Assembly: GCA_934700635.1 (NCBI GenBank)
Contig: CAKUXU010000004.1
Coordinates: 1-21,238 of the forward strand
Direction: 5' to 3'
DNA: 21,238 nucleotides
DNA from: an uncultured Eubacteriales bacterium
GTDB taxonomy: Bacteria; Bacillota; Clostridia; Oscillospirales; Acutalibacteraceae
A program made the translations under genes and the position numbers. Of the stretch, positions 1 through 8,519 are shown piece after piece; within the stretch, counting starts at the first letter, position 1, and every line of letters starts with the position of its first letter. Below the pieces are notes generated by a model, which saw only the letters and a list, made by a program, of their open reading frames with translations, had not been told where the DNA came from and searched no databases.

Positions 1-1878
1 GTTTACACCTATTTCATCCACTAATTTTTGAATATTTTTACACTCGGGATATCCAGAACATCCTATAAATTTCCCGTATCTTCCTCTTTTTATAACCATA
101 GGTTTACCGCATTTTTCGCATATTTTATCGGTTTTATCCTCTTCAAGTTGTATTTTTACGCCTTCCATTTCTTTTTTTGCTTTCTCAAGCATTTTAGTAA
201 GATCTTCGTAAAATTTACTAAGAGGTTGAGTCCATTGCATTTTTCCTTCTGCAACTTTATCTAAATCGCTTTCCATTTGAGCTGTAAACTTAAGATTAAC
301 TATTTTCGAAAATCTTTCGGTCATTAAATTGCTAACTACTTCACCGAGTTCAGTCGGTTTAAGCGATTTTGCTTCTTTAATAACATATTCCCTTGAAGTT
401 ATAGTTGAAATAATCGAAGCATAGGTTGAAGGTCTTCCTATTCCTTCTTCTTCAAGAGCTTTTATTAGAGAAGCTTCGGTATATCTTGCAGGAGGCTCGG
501 TAAAATGCTGATTTGGCTCAATACTTTTTAATTTTAATGGCATATTTTCTAAAAGTTCAGGTAAAATTTTAGCTTTTTCCTGCTGAGTGTCTTTTCCTTC
601 AACATATAAAATCATAAAGCCGTCAAAAGCTATATCATAAGCTGAAGCCTTAAACACATATTTATGTTCACTGTTTTCTTTTTTCGCATAAATGTCAACT
701 TGAGTGGTATTTTGAATACAATTTGACATTTGACTGGCTATAAAGCGTTCCCAAACAAGTTTATATATTTTATATTGATCTGAACTTAAACTTTCCTTTA
801 TTTGATCAGGACTAATTGAAGGGTTTGTGGGTCTAATTGCTTCGTGACCGTCTTGAGCACTGGCTTTTGTTTTAAACTTTCTAGGGGAATCAGGAAGATA
901 TTTTTCCCCCCATTTTTCTAAAATATATTCCCGTGCAGATTTCAAAGCTTCTTCTGAAATTCGTAAAGAATCCGTTCTCATGTAGGTTATAAGTCCAACA
1001 GGACCCTTATCAGACACCTCAACACCTTCATAAAGAGTTTGAGCAGCGGCCATAGTGCGTTTTGCAGTAAAATTAAGCTTTCTAGAAGCTTCCTGCTGTA
1101 AAGTAGAAGTTATGAATGGTGCCGCAGGAGATTTTCTTCTTTTTCCCTTTTTAAGTTTTCCTACTTCATACATTCTGCTTTCAAGATCTGCAAGAATTTC
1201 ATCCGCTTGGGACTTAGATTTAATCTCTGTTTTTTCTTTTTCAGTACCGTAAAAAGAAGCGTTGAAACTTTTCCTTGATCCTTTGGGGATAAACTGTGCA
1301 TCTATAGTCCAGTATTCACTCGGTACAAATTTTTTTATTTCATTTTCTCTATCTACAACCATTCTGAGCGCAACTGACTGAACTCTTCCAGCAGAAAGAC
1401 CTTTACATATTTTTTGAGATAAAAACGGACTTACTTTATACCCTACCAATCTGTCTAAAACTCTTCTGCTTTGCTGAGCATTTACAAGGTCAATATCAAC
1501 TTTTCTGGGGGATTTTATACCGTTTTGTACTCCGTTTTTAGTTATTTCATTAAAAGTGACTCTATTTTCATCATCAAGATTAAGATCAAGAAGATATGCC
1601 AAATGCCAGGAAATTGCTTCTCCTTCACGGTCAGGGTCGGTAGCAAGAATTACTCTGTCTGCAGATTTAGCTTTTTCCTTCAATTCTTTTACTATTTCTT
1701 CTTTTCCTTTTATTATTTGATATTTTGGCTCAAAATTCTTTTTTACATCCACACTTAATCTTTTTGGAGGTAAATCTCTGATATGACCCATTGAAGATGT
1801 AATTTCATAATCCTTTCCAAGATACTTTTTTATTGTTTTTGCCTTTGCCGGCGACTCAACTATTACTAAATTATTCAT
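1..1878 (-). CDS. topA: DNA topoisomerase I (3' end beyond window)
   Basis: Type IA topoisomerase, which relaxes negative supercoils by cutting one strand through a 5'-phosphotyrosine. I translated the minus strand and found 626 uninterrupted codons from ATG at 1878; the C-terminus lies beyond base 1. The Toprim domain is at the N-terminus (NNLVIVESPAKAKTIKKYL, then TDPDREGEAISWH with D81, D83, E85). The active-site tyrosine is Tyr299 in GLITYMRTDS. The HEAIRPT motif follows. At the window edge is a first C-terminal zinc ribbon, CEKCGKP...GCSGYPEC. The ribosome site is a modest GGATGG before the ATG. It lies 32 bases after dprA, and dprA-topA is a common Firmicutes pair, probably one transcript with the upstream methyltransferase. 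No frameshift was seen in the visible part. Confidence 0.97.
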   Translation of the reverse strand, partial: MNNLVIVESPAKAKTIKKYLGKDYEITSSMGHIRDLPPKRLSVDVKKNFEPKYQIIKGKEEIVKELKEKAKSADRVILATDPDREGEAISWHLAYLLDLNLDDENRVTFNEITKNGVQNGIKSPRKVDIDLVNAQQSRRVLDRLVGYKVSPFLSQKICKGLSAGRVQSVALRMVVDRENEIKKFVPSEYWTIDAQFIPKGSRKSFNASFYGTEKEKTEIKSKSQADEILADLESRMYEVGKLKKGKRRKSPAAPFITSTLQQEASRKLNFTAKRTMAAAQTLYEGVEVSDKGPVGLITYMRTDSLRISEEALKSAREYILEKWGEKYLPDSPRKFKTKASAQDGHEAIRPTNPSISPDQIKESLSSDQYKIYKLVWERFIASQMSNCIQNTTQVDIYAKKENSEHKYVFKASAYDIAFDGFMILYVEGKDTQQEKAKILPELLENMPLKLKSIEPNQHFTEPPARYTEASLIKALEEEGIGRPSTYASIISTITSREYVIKEAKSLKPTELGEVVSNLMTERFSKIVNLKFTAQMESDLDKVAEGKMQWTQPLSKFYEDLTKMLEKAKKEMEGVKIQLEEDKTDKICEKCGKPMVIKRGRYGKFIGCSGYPECKNIQKLVDEIGVN

Positions 1879-1910
1879 ATTAAATCCATCCAAACATAAG
1901 TATTTTAAAT

Positions 1911-3092
1911 TTAATCACGAATTTTTTCATAAAATACACCGTTAACATTTTTTATTAGACCATAAATTTCAAGTTCTGTCAAAGCTATAGAGACTTTTTT
2001 TACTTCCATACCAAGTTTTCTGCATATATAATCAACATCAATTTTAGTTTCATTTTCAAAAAGAGAATGGACTTTTTTTGCATATTTCGAAACCAAAGAA
2101 AAATCAAAAGTTTCTCTTTGAGGTTTATTTTGTAAGTTAGGCTCCGTTTCGAAATTAAAGTTTTCTTTTTCAATATCATAATTATGCTTGAGGGCTAGTT
2201 TTGGTTTTTTCTGCGAAAATTTAAATTTATAGCTTTCAATTAAATCTTTGGGATTTTCAACCACTTGAGCACCATCATTTAGAAGAGAAATTATTCCTTT
2301 ACTTAAAGGATTTTCCATATCAACCGGGGCTACAAGAACATCTCTGTTTTGTTCCAAGGCAAAATTAGCTGTAATTAAAGAACCACTTTTTTCTCCTGCT
2401 TCTACAACAATAACAGCTAAAGAAAGACCGGAAATAATTCTGTTTCTTCGCGGAAAATTGTAAGGATAAGCAGGGTATCCAGGAGGATACTCTGAAACTA
2501 AGATACCATTTTTTGAAATTTTATCTCGTAATTCTTTATTTGTCCAAAGATATTTATAGTCTATGCCACAACCTAAAACTGCAATAGTTTTATTTCCCGA
2601 AGAAATTGCTCCCTCGTGAGCCACTGCATCAATTCCCATGGCTCCTCCGCTTACTATCATAGCTCCTTCACAAGCCATCTGACTAGCCATATCAGTGCAT
2701 ATTTCTTTTCCGTAAATAGTCGGATCTCTGCTACCTATGATTGCAATCGGGATTTCACTTTTAAAACAGCTCACATCCCCTTCAACATAAAGAACGGCAG
2801 GAGGATTTGAAATTTCTTTTAAAAGATAAGGGTATCTATTGTCTGCTAAAGTTATAATATCATACCCAAGTTTTTTACATCTTTCAAAAATTCTGCATGC
2901 TTTTTCTATATTTTCTCGTTTTTTCATATTTTTTATTTGTACATTAGTAAAGCAGCCGCAAAGTCTCCAACCGAATTCACCAGACTCATAAAAAGATTTT
3001 ATGCTTCTGTTGTTTTCAACAACTATTTTTATTTCAGCATTTCCGTAACCTAAAGATTGTTGGAGCCATATCATGTAAATTCGCTCGTCCAT
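1911..3092 (-). CDS. dprA: DNA-processing protein DprA (Smf)
   Basis: Single-stranded-DNA-binding protein that loads RecA on incoming DNA during natural transformation; the family is also kept in non-competent bacteria. The central Rossmann-like domain is complete: IAIIGSRDPTIYGKE, MIVSGGAMGIDAVAHEGA, TIAVLGCGID, FPRRNRIISGLS and EAGEKSGSLITANFALEQ. The C-terminus (about the last 60 residues) looks like the DprA winged helix (IDVDYICRKLGMEVKKVSI). I chose ATG at 3092, giving about 393 residues, because AAGGAGG lies just upstream; an ATG ten codons earlier (3122) would place that ribosome site inside the gene. The start overlaps the end of the upstream methyltransferase gene by 22 bases, suggesting translational coupling. 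No other competence genes are in view, so its role here could be recombination rather than uptake. Confidence 0.95.
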   Translation of the reverse strand: MDERIYMIWLQQSLGYGNAEIKIVVENNRSIKSFYESGEFGWRLCGCFTNVQIKNMKKRENIEKACRIFERCKKLGYDIITLADNRYPYLLKEISNPPAVLYVEGDVSCFKSEIPIAIIGSRDPTIYGKEICTDMASQMACEGAMIVSGGAMGIDAVAHEGAISSGNKTIAVLGCGIDYKYLWTNKELRDKISKNGILVSEYPPGYPAYPYNFPRRNRIISGLSLAVIVVEAGEKSGSLITANFALEQNRDVLVAPVDMENPLSKGIISLLNDGAQVVENPKDLIESYKFKFSQKKPKLALKHNYDIEKENFNFETEPNLQNKPQRETFDFSLVSKYAKKVHSLFENETKIDVDYICRKLGMEVKKVSIALTELEIYGLIKNVNGVFYEKIRD

Positions 3093-3895
3093 TCTTTTTC
3101 CTCCTTTTTTGACATTTCCCATGCAACTATTCCGGCAGCAACCGCGACACTAAGCGACTCACAATTTTTGTTCATAGGAATTGTTACTTTATTATCACAC
3201 AGCTCTAAAACTTCGCTACTTATGCCATTTCCTTCATTTCCCATAACAACGGCTTTTTTAGGTACTTCACAAAGACATGTTACAGATTTAACTCCATTTT
3301 TTGGAACAGTTGCAAAGGTTTTGAAACCCTGATTTTTAAGAAGAAGTATAAATTCAGAAAAGTTTTCCGCATTGATTATATTTAATTTAAATACTGCACC
3401 CATGCTTCCTCTTAAAACTTTTTGATTATATATATCACATGAATTTGAACTCATAACCACCAAGTCTATATTGAAAGCATTCAGACTTCTAAATATACTT
3501 CCTAAATTAGAAGGATTTTGAAGATTTTCAAGCAAAATAATATTAGAGCATGACTTTATTTTAGTTATATTTACTTTTTTGTCAATAAATTCACACAAAC
3601 AAATTATTCCTTGAGGTCCTTCGGTATCACTTAAATATTTCATTACAGTTTCACTTAAAACATATTCTTCCGGTTTATCTTTATTTAGAATTTTATCTAT
3701 TAAACATTTATATTTTTCATAGCATTTCTTGGTATAAAAAATTTTTACTGTTTTAACTTCATTTTCAAAAACTTCGCTACAAAGTCTGATTCCCTCAACA
3801 GCAAATAATTTTTCTTTATATCTTACTTTAGACATTGTAATAATTTTCCGTGCAAATTTAATATTTTCATTATTTTTACTTGATATCTCAACCAT
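3071..3895 (-). CDS. SpoU/TrmH-family RNA 2'-O-methyltransferase
   Basis: 274-residue SPOUT (SpoU class) enzyme that uses S-adenosylmethionine to methylate a ribose 2'-OH in rRNA or tRNA. The N-terminal third resembles the SpoU substrate-binding domain (KYLSDTEGPQGIICLCE at its end). The three knot motifs are present: motif 1 LENLQNPSNLGSIFRSLNAF with the N and R, motif 2 VVMGNEGNGIS, and motif 3 IPMNKNCESLSVAVAAGI. It follows the rplT terminator and precedes dprA with a 22-base overlap. SpoU genes directly after infC-rpmI-rplT are common in clostridia. The ribosome site is AAAGGAAG about 11 bases before ATG. It has no visible promoter of its own, so it may rely on readthrough past the terminator. 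RlmB-like activity (23S G2251) is possible but the exact target cannot be read from sequence. Confidence 0.92.
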   Translation of the reverse strand: MVEISSKNNENIKFARKIITMSKVRYKEKLFAVEGIRLCSEVFENEVKTVKIFYTKKCYEKYKCLIDKILNKDKPEEYVLSETVMKYLSDTEGPQGIICLCEFIDKKVNITKIKSCSNIILLENLQNPSNLGSIFRSLNAFNIDLVVMSSNSCDIYNQKVLRGSMGAVFKLNIINAENFSEFILLLKNQGFKTFATVPKNGVKSVTCLCEVPKKAVVMGNEGNGISSEVLELCDNKVTIPMNKNCESLSVAVAAGIVAWEMSKKEEKEWTSEFT

Positions 3896-3927
3896 AGTTT
3901 ATTATTCTTCCTTTAGAAAATTAATTA

Positions 3928-3958
3928 AAAAATTACGCTCAGGTTTAAACCTAAGCGC
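3928..3958 (-). terminator. Rho-independent terminator after rplT
   Basis: On the minus strand CGCTTAGG, loop TTTAAA, then CCTGAGCG form an 8-bp stem with one G-U pair, followed by a T-rich run. It sits 12 bases after the rplT stop and 33 bases before the methyltransferase start, so it can end or reduce transcription of the infC operon. Confidence 0.85.
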
Positions 3959-3970
3959 AAAAACCACTTA

Positions 3971-4315
3971 CTACTTAACTTTTTTAACAAGGCCTGCGAA
4001 TCCTTCAGGATCTGAAATAGCAATCTCAGAAAGCATTTTTCTATTGAGTTCTATACCGGATTTTTTAATTTTATCCATAAAATTAGAATATGTGATTCCG
4101 TTTAAACGGCAAGCTGCTGAAATTCTGGTAATCCATAATCTTCTGAAATCACGCTTTTTCTGTCTTCTTCCTATGTAAGCGTAATTTCCTGATTTCATAA
4201 CGGCTTGTTTAGCCATTTTAAAGTGCTTACTTTTTGCACCCCAATATCCTTTTGCTAATTTAAGAACTTTTTTTCTTCTGCTTCTTGTTACTTTTGCGTA
4301 TTTTATACGTGCCAT
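3971..4315 (-). CDS. rplT: 50S ribosomal protein L20
   Basis: 114-residue primary 23S rRNA-binding protein needed for early 50S assembly; in many bacteria it also represses its own operon. The whole sequence is canonical: [73 protein letters not shown]. The basic N-terminal half is the rRNA-binding extension and the C-terminal half is the globular, regulatory RNA-binding part. The ribosome site GGAGGT lies 7 bases before ATG. It is the last gene of infC-rpmI-rplT, but 244 bases separate it from rpmI, most of which is a degraded IS200/IS605 end. This is much longer than the usual short rpmI-rplT gap. Confidence 0.98.
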   Translation of the reverse strand: MARIKYAKVTRSRRKKVLKLAKGYWGAKSKHFKMAKQAVMKSGNYAYIGRRQKKRDFRRLWITRISAACRLNGITYSNFMDKIKKSGIELNRKMLSEIAISDPEGFAGLVKKVK

Positions 4316-4361
4316 TAAATATACCTCCGTTTAATCATGATTATTCTTTATTTTTTTAATC

Positions 4362-4535
4362 GTGAACTACCACCTACTTAAACCTACGATACAATTTAAA
4401 GAGGTGGCTTCTTGCTTCAACCACTCTGCGCATTCTATTAAATCTAGAATATCTTACACAATGTCCACAAGCGTTAATTCCCGTATGCCCTACGGTACTA
4501 GGCTTACATTCTTCTATGCTCAGAAAGATAAATCA
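4362..4535 (-). mobile_element. IS200/IS605-family tnpB 3' relic with right end
   Basis: Between rpmI and rplT the minus strand encodes, in one frame, STVGHTGINACGHCVRY, a sequence typical of the C-terminal region of TnpB (OrfB). The characteristic tail KQEATSLN follows in another frame, so at least one frameshift lies between. The stretch then ends in a GCCACCT...AGGTGG inverted repeat followed by TAGTTCAC at 4369-4362, which matches the usual right end of these elements. The rest of tnpB, tnpA and the left end are missing, so this is a dead fragment. The left boundary is uncertain; non-ribosomal sequence may extend to about 4560, just after the rpmI stop. It has the same orientation as the operon and no visible terminator, so rplT transcription can pass through. 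An omega-RNA would span this region in an intact element; activity here is unlikely. Confidence 0.8.
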
Positions 4536-4559
4536 CGCCTTATAGATTACAAATATCTC

Positions 4560-4757
4560 TTATCTACAATTCATTAAAGTCTTTATTTGTAATACATTTG
4601 TTTTATCGAGAGTAGTTGTTGTTCTTAAAAATCTCTTTCTCTTTCTTGTTTTCTTATTTAAAATATGACTTTTATTTGCATGTGCTCTTAAAATTTTGCC
4701 GGTTGCTGTAAATTTAAAACGTTTTTTTGCTCCACTGTGAGTTTTAATCTTGTACAT
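4560..4757 (-). CDS. rpmI: 50S ribosomal protein L35
   Basis: 65-residue basic protein of the large subunit. It matches the family throughout ([39 protein letters not shown]). It lies 11 bases after infC. The Shine-Dalgarno is weak (CCGAAG before ATG), which fits translational coupling to infC as known in other bacteria. The last residues (LMNCR) differ from the usual Lys/Pro/Tyr-rich end and directly abut the IS relic, so the extreme C-terminus may have been rewritten by that insertion; length is still normal. Confidence 0.97.
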   Translation of the reverse strand: MYKIKTHSGAKKRFKFTATGKILRAHANKSHILNKKTRKRKRFLRTTTTLDKTNVLQIKTLMNCR

Positions 4758-4768
4758 ATTCTTCGGGC

Positions 4769-5359
4769 TTAGACTTTATCTTTACCCTCTTCACTACCTT
4801 TCTTATTATTTTTTTCTGATGAAGTGTTTTTTGTTGAATTGCCTGATTTGGGCTTTGAAGACAAGAACATTAGCATATTTTTGCCATCCAATTTAGCCGG
4901 ACGCTCAATAGCGGCAAATTCTGCGCAAAGATCCGAAAATTTCTTCATGAGATCATATCCCACTTCGGGATGACCCATTTCACGACCTCTGAAACGTATT
5001 GAAACCTTAACTTTGTCACCGTTATTTATAAATCTCTGAGCATGAGCGACTTTAGTATTTAAATCATTGGTGCCAATGTTGACGGAAAGTCTTATTTCTT
5101 TTATATCGACAATGCGTTGATTTTTCTTGGATTCCTTTTCTTTTTTTGCCATTTCAAAGCAATATTTTCCATAATCAAGTATCTTACAGACCGGTGGATT
5201 TGCTTTACTTGCCACCTTAACAAGATCCAAGTTTTGAGCTTTCGCCATAGCATAAGCTTGTGCAATAGGAACCACTCCGCGTTGTTCACCACTGGAATCT
5301 ATAAGTCTAACCTCTTTGTCTTTTATTTCACCATTAATTTGAATGTCTCTGCTGCTAAT
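4769..5359 (-). CDS. infC: Translation initiation factor IF-3 (ATT start)
   Basis: Binds the 30S subunit, keeps 50S off and proofreads the start codon. The N-domain begins [20 protein letters not shown] and includes [16 protein letters not shown]; the C-domain includes [18 protein letters not shown] and [18 protein letters not shown] place the start at ATT (5359), 7 bases after GGAGGTG (5373-5367), because this gives the normal IF-3 N-terminus. The only upstream in-frame ATG-type start would add a leader-encoded peptide unlike IF-3. A non-AUG start (AUU) is the classical means by which IF-3 limits its own synthesis. Length is 196 residues, about 25 more than the core family, owing to a low-complexity Ser/Asn/Lys-rich tail. 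First gene of infC-rpmI-rplT. Confidence 0.96.
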   Translation of the reverse strand: MSSRDIQINGEIKDKEVRLIDSSGEQRGVVPIAQAYAMAKAQNLDLVKVASKANPPVCKILDYGKYCFEMAKKEKESKKNQRIVDIKEIRLSVNIGTNDLNTKVAHAQRFINNGDKVKVSIRFRGREMGHPEVGYDLMKKFSDLCAEFAAIERPAKLDGKNMLMFLSSKPKSGNSTKNTSSEKNNKKGSEEGKDKV

Positions 5360-5541
5360 ACTCAAGCACCTCCGTAAAAATTGTTTAGAAAATAGGCTAA
5401 TTCTAACCAAAAAAATTGTATGAGCAACAAATCTGCTCACACAATAAATCGATTGTCTTGAATATGCAAGACCCAAAATATTGACCTAACACAAACAGTA
5501 TTGTGTAGGTGAAAGCAAATTTGCTCCACTTAAATTACATT
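5360..5541 (-). promoter_or_regulatory. infC operon leader, candidate L20-type leader
   Basis: Untranslated leader of about 180 nt. In transcript order it has an AGCAAATTTGCT palindrome (5525-5514), a hairpin ACCTACACAA/TTGTG(T)TAGGT (5510-5484), and the terminator hairpin at 5445-5409. ACACAATA in the first hairpin (5506-5499) is perfectly complementary to TATTGTGT at the base of the terminator's 5' arm (5446-5439). The two pairings exclude each other, as in an attenuator. The position matches the L20 leader of Bacillus-type infC operons, where L20 causes early termination; I have not compared it with the covariance model. Confidence 0.6.
5409..5445 (-). terminator. Leader attenuator terminator before infC
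   Basis: On the minus strand ATTGTGTGAGCA, a 7-base loop, then TGCTCATACAAT form a 12-bp stem with one G-U pair, followed by a run of seven T. It lies about 36 bases upstream of the infC Shine-Dalgarno and downstream of the promoter, so it can only act as a conditional terminator. Confidence 0.8.
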
Positions 5542-5545
5542 TTTA

Positions 5546-5574
5546 ATTCTAAATGATACAAAAATAAAAGTCAA
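5546..5574 (-). promoter_or_regulatory. Sigma-A promoter of infC-rpmI-rplT
   Basis: Minus strand TTGACT (5574-5569), 17-base spacer, TAGAAT (5551-5546). Both hexamers are 5/6 matches to consensus with ideal spacing, in a gene-free region directly upstream of the structured infC leader. Start of transcription is expected near 5539. Confidence 0.78.
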
Positions 5575-5602
5575 TACTAAAAATAAAAATTTTTGCACGC
5601 GT

Positions 5603-5636
5603 AAAAAAGAGTTTCTTCTAAGTCACGAAGAAACTC
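5603..5636 (-). terminator. Rho-independent terminator after secA
   Basis: Minus strand GAGTTTCTTC, 8-base loop, GAAGAAACTC (perfect 10-bp stem) followed by six T. It begins 12 bases beyond the secA stop and precedes the infC promoter, separating the two units. Confidence 0.92.
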
Positions 5637-5648
5637 AAAAATACAATT

Positions 5649-8238
5649 TTAGTTGACGTTAATTCTGCCGAATGCTCCTAACTTAAAACTTAAAATCATA
5701 TTTACAGTATTTTCTTTTATGGTTGCAATCATATCTTCAAACATATCGAAACCTTCAACACGGTATTCAACTACCGGATCTCTTTGTCCATATGAGCGAA
5801 GATTTATACCCTGTTTAAGTTGTTCCATAGCATCTATATGATCCATCCATTGTTCATCAACATTGTGAAGCAAGATACTTCTTTCAAGCATTTGCGATGA
5901 TGCTTCTCCTAAAAGCTCCTCATGTTTTTCATAAATTTCATGACATCTTGATTTAATAAAGCTAACTATCTCATCGCAAGTCATATCAATAGGATTTTCA
6001 GAGTCATAATATAGATCTTCTGGTGTTAGGACCCAATCCATATAATAATTTTTAAGTCCTTCTATGTTCCATTCGGTTTTAGGAGTAATAACAGATACAT
6101 ATCTTGAAACAACAGCTTCAACACTCTCGTCTATCATTTTCAAAATTTGGTCTTTAATGTCTTCGCCGTCAAGTACTTGATCACGTTGATTATAAATAAT
6201 TTCACGCTGACGATTCAAAACGTCGTCATATTGGAGAACGTTCTTTCTTATAGCAAAGTTTCTGCCTTCAATTTTTCTTTGAGCCGATTCTATAGACTTT
6301 GTGAGCATTTTAGCTTCTAAAGGAGCATCTTCTTCTAGTTTAAACACCGCCATAAGATTTCTAATTCTGTCTCCGCCGAAAAGTCTCATAAGGTCGTCTT
6401 CTAAAGAGAGATAAAACCTACTTTTTCCAGGATCTCCTTGTCTACCTGCACGACCTCTAAGCTGGTTGTCTATTCTTCTGGTTTCATGGCGTTCTGTACC
6501 TATAACATAAAGTCCGCCAAGGCTTCTTACTTCATCTGCAGCACCTTTTAATTCTTCCTTATGTTTCAGATAAAGCTCTTTATATTTTTCTCGCACTTTC
6601 AAAATGTCTGGGTCATCTGTTTCCGAAAATCCGTCAGCTTCAGCAAGAACTTCGTTTTGATATCCTAAACGTTTTAAATCCGATTTAGCCATGTATTCCG
6701 CATTACCGCCCAGTGCTATATCTGTTCCTCTTCCAGCCATATTTGTTGCGATGGTTATTGCGCCTTTTTTACCTGCTTGAGCTATTATTTCTGCTTCTTT
6801 TTCATGATATTTAGCGTTTAATACCTGATGAGGAATATTTTTTTCTTTAAGCATATTACTCAAAATTTCTGATTTTTCTATCGAAACAGTTCCCACCAAA
6901 ATAGGTTGGCCCTTTTTATGAGCTTCTGTTATTTCCTCAACTATGGCTTTAAATTTTCCGTTCTGAGTTGCATACACAACATCCGGTAAATCAATTCTAA
7001 GAATAGGCTTATTTGTCGGAATTTCAACTATATCGAGTTTATAAATTTCTCTGAATTCCTCTTCTTCTGTAGTAGCCGTACCGGTCATACCGGAAAGCTT
7101 ACTATAGAGTCTGAAATAATTTTGGAAAGTGATTGAAGCAAGAGTTTTTGATTCTTTTTGTATTTCAACTTTTTCTTTTGCTTCTATTGCTTGGTGAAGA
7201 CCTTCATTATATCTTCTGCCTTGCATAATTCTTCCTGTAAATTCGTCTACTATGAGGATTTCACCACCTCTTACAACATAATCAATGTCGTTTTGCATAA
7301 CTCCATTTGCTTTAAGTGCCTGATTTATATGGTGCTGGAGAGTTAAATGTTCGGGGTCAGTAAGGTTTTCTATGTTAAAGTATTTTTCAGCTTTTTCAAC
7401 TCCTTCTTTAGTAAGAGTTGCAGTTTTTGCTTTTTCGTCTACTACATAATCATAATTTTCAAAAAGTTCTTCATTATCTTCTTTCGAATCTATTTCCTCG
7501 ACCTTAAGCATACTGAGGGTCTTAACAAAATCATCGGCAATAGTATAAAGTTCGGTTGACTTACTTCCCTCACCTGAAATAATAAGCGGCGTTCTTGCTT
7601 CGTCTATTAAAATAGAGTCAACTTCATCGACTATTGCAAAGTTATGCCCTCTTTGAACTTTTTGAGATTTAGTTGTAACCATATTATCACGAAGATAGTC
7701 AAAACCAAATTCATTATTTGTACCATAAGTTATATCTGCTTTATAAGCTTCTGCTCTTTTTATATTATTCATCCCAGAAACAATAAGTCCTACGCTAAGT
7801 CCTAAAAACTTATATACCTTACCCATAAGCTCGGAGTCTCTTTTTGCAAGATAGTCATTAACCGTTACTATATGCACGCCTTTTCCTGTTAAAGCATTTA
7901 AATAGGCAGGAAGAGTCTCAACAAGAGTTTTTCCTTCTCATTTGGCTTATTCTACCTTGATGAAGAACTATACCGCCTATTATCTGAACCGGGAAATGTT
8001 TCATACTCAAAACTCTACTTGCAGCTTCACGGCAAACGGCAAAAGCATCGGGTAAAATATCATCAAGTGTTTCACCTGAATTAAGGCGCTGTCTAAGCAC
8101 CTCAGTTTGCCCGGAAAGCTCTTCGTCAGACATATTTAAATATTTTTTTTCAAGCTCCAAAACGCTATTACATATTGGATTTATACGCTTGAGCTCTCTT
8201 TTACTGTAATTTCCAAACATAAGTTTCAAAAAACTCAT
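5649..8238 (-). pseudogene. secA: SecA preprotein translocase ATPase, frameshifted in Walker A
   Basis: SecA is the motor ATPase that drives preproteins through SecYEG. Two minus-strand frames together cover a nearly full-length protein (about 865 residues if repaired). The first runs from ATG 8238 (AGAGGTG six bases upstream) to [20 protein letters not shown], then stops at about 7918. The second resumes as [15 protein letters not shown] and continues to 5649 with all later landmarks: [75 protein letters not shown]. The junction at 7935 reads ATG AGA A GGA AAA where the family has codons for MRTGEGKT, so about 8 bases encoding T-G-E are missing. A plain +1 slip would restore frame but not the P-loop. 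No other lesion was seen. The product also ends without the usual zinc-binding C-terminal tail. Either a real recent null allele or a consensus error. Confidence 0.9.
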
Positions 8239-8303
8239 AGCAAACACCTCTATTTCATTTGATGGACATATAATTTTCTATAAAATATTTAACTTGAGAT
8301 ATC

Positions 8304-8328
8304 CGGAATTAATTTTATAAAAATTCCG
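8304..8328. repeat. Inverted repeat over the secA promoter -10
   Basis: CGGAATT and AATTCCG (7-bp arms, 11-base centre) flank the predicted -10 element and part of the spacer. It could be an operator or chance in AT-rich DNA. Confidence 0.4.
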
Positions 8329-8340
8329 TAAAATTTTCAA
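8312..8340 (-). promoter_or_regulatory. Sigma-A promoter of secA
   Basis: Minus strand TTGAAA (8340-8335), 17-base spacer, TAAAAT (8317-8312), upstream of the AGAGGTG ribosome site at 8251-8245 and the ATG at 8238. Leader about 65 nt. The rest of the 8252-8519 gap holds only AT-rich sequence and a weak plus-strand TATAAA for the acetyltransferase gene. Confidence 0.65.
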
Positions 8341-8519
8341 TCACAAATAATATTTAGACACCACCATGTGGATTTTAACATATTTTAGAATTAAATTCAC
8401 TCTTTTTTGAAAAAAATATAAAAATTAATTTCTATTTTACAGTTTCTTCACTAAATTAAATTAATTTATAACTATACTTGCTTTGCATAAAATAGTATAA
8501 AAATATCAGGAGGTAAAAT

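Noticed and set aside
28..1758. Plus-strand open frames across the left end
   Set aside because: They are antisense shadows of topA, which I translated without interruption on the minus strand.
3093..3122. Longer dprA start at 3122
   Set aside because: The AGGAGG ribosome site lies inside that extension, ahead of ATG 3092.
4362..4577. Plus-strand open frame of 71 codons in the rpmI-rplT gap
   Set aside because: It is the antisense of the IS200/IS605 right end; GTGAACTACCACC at its start is the reverse of the element terminus. Such frames are commonly miscalled as genes.
5360..5476. Longer infC starting at 5476
   Set aside because: The extension is translated from the attenuator leader, has no IF-3 similarity, and the strong GGAGGTG lies downstream of it.
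7877..7960. Programmed frameshift in secA
   Set aside because: A +1 shift at AGA-AGG would join the frames, but the product would still lack Thr-Gly-Glu of the P-loop, so a regulated shift would not give a working ATPase.
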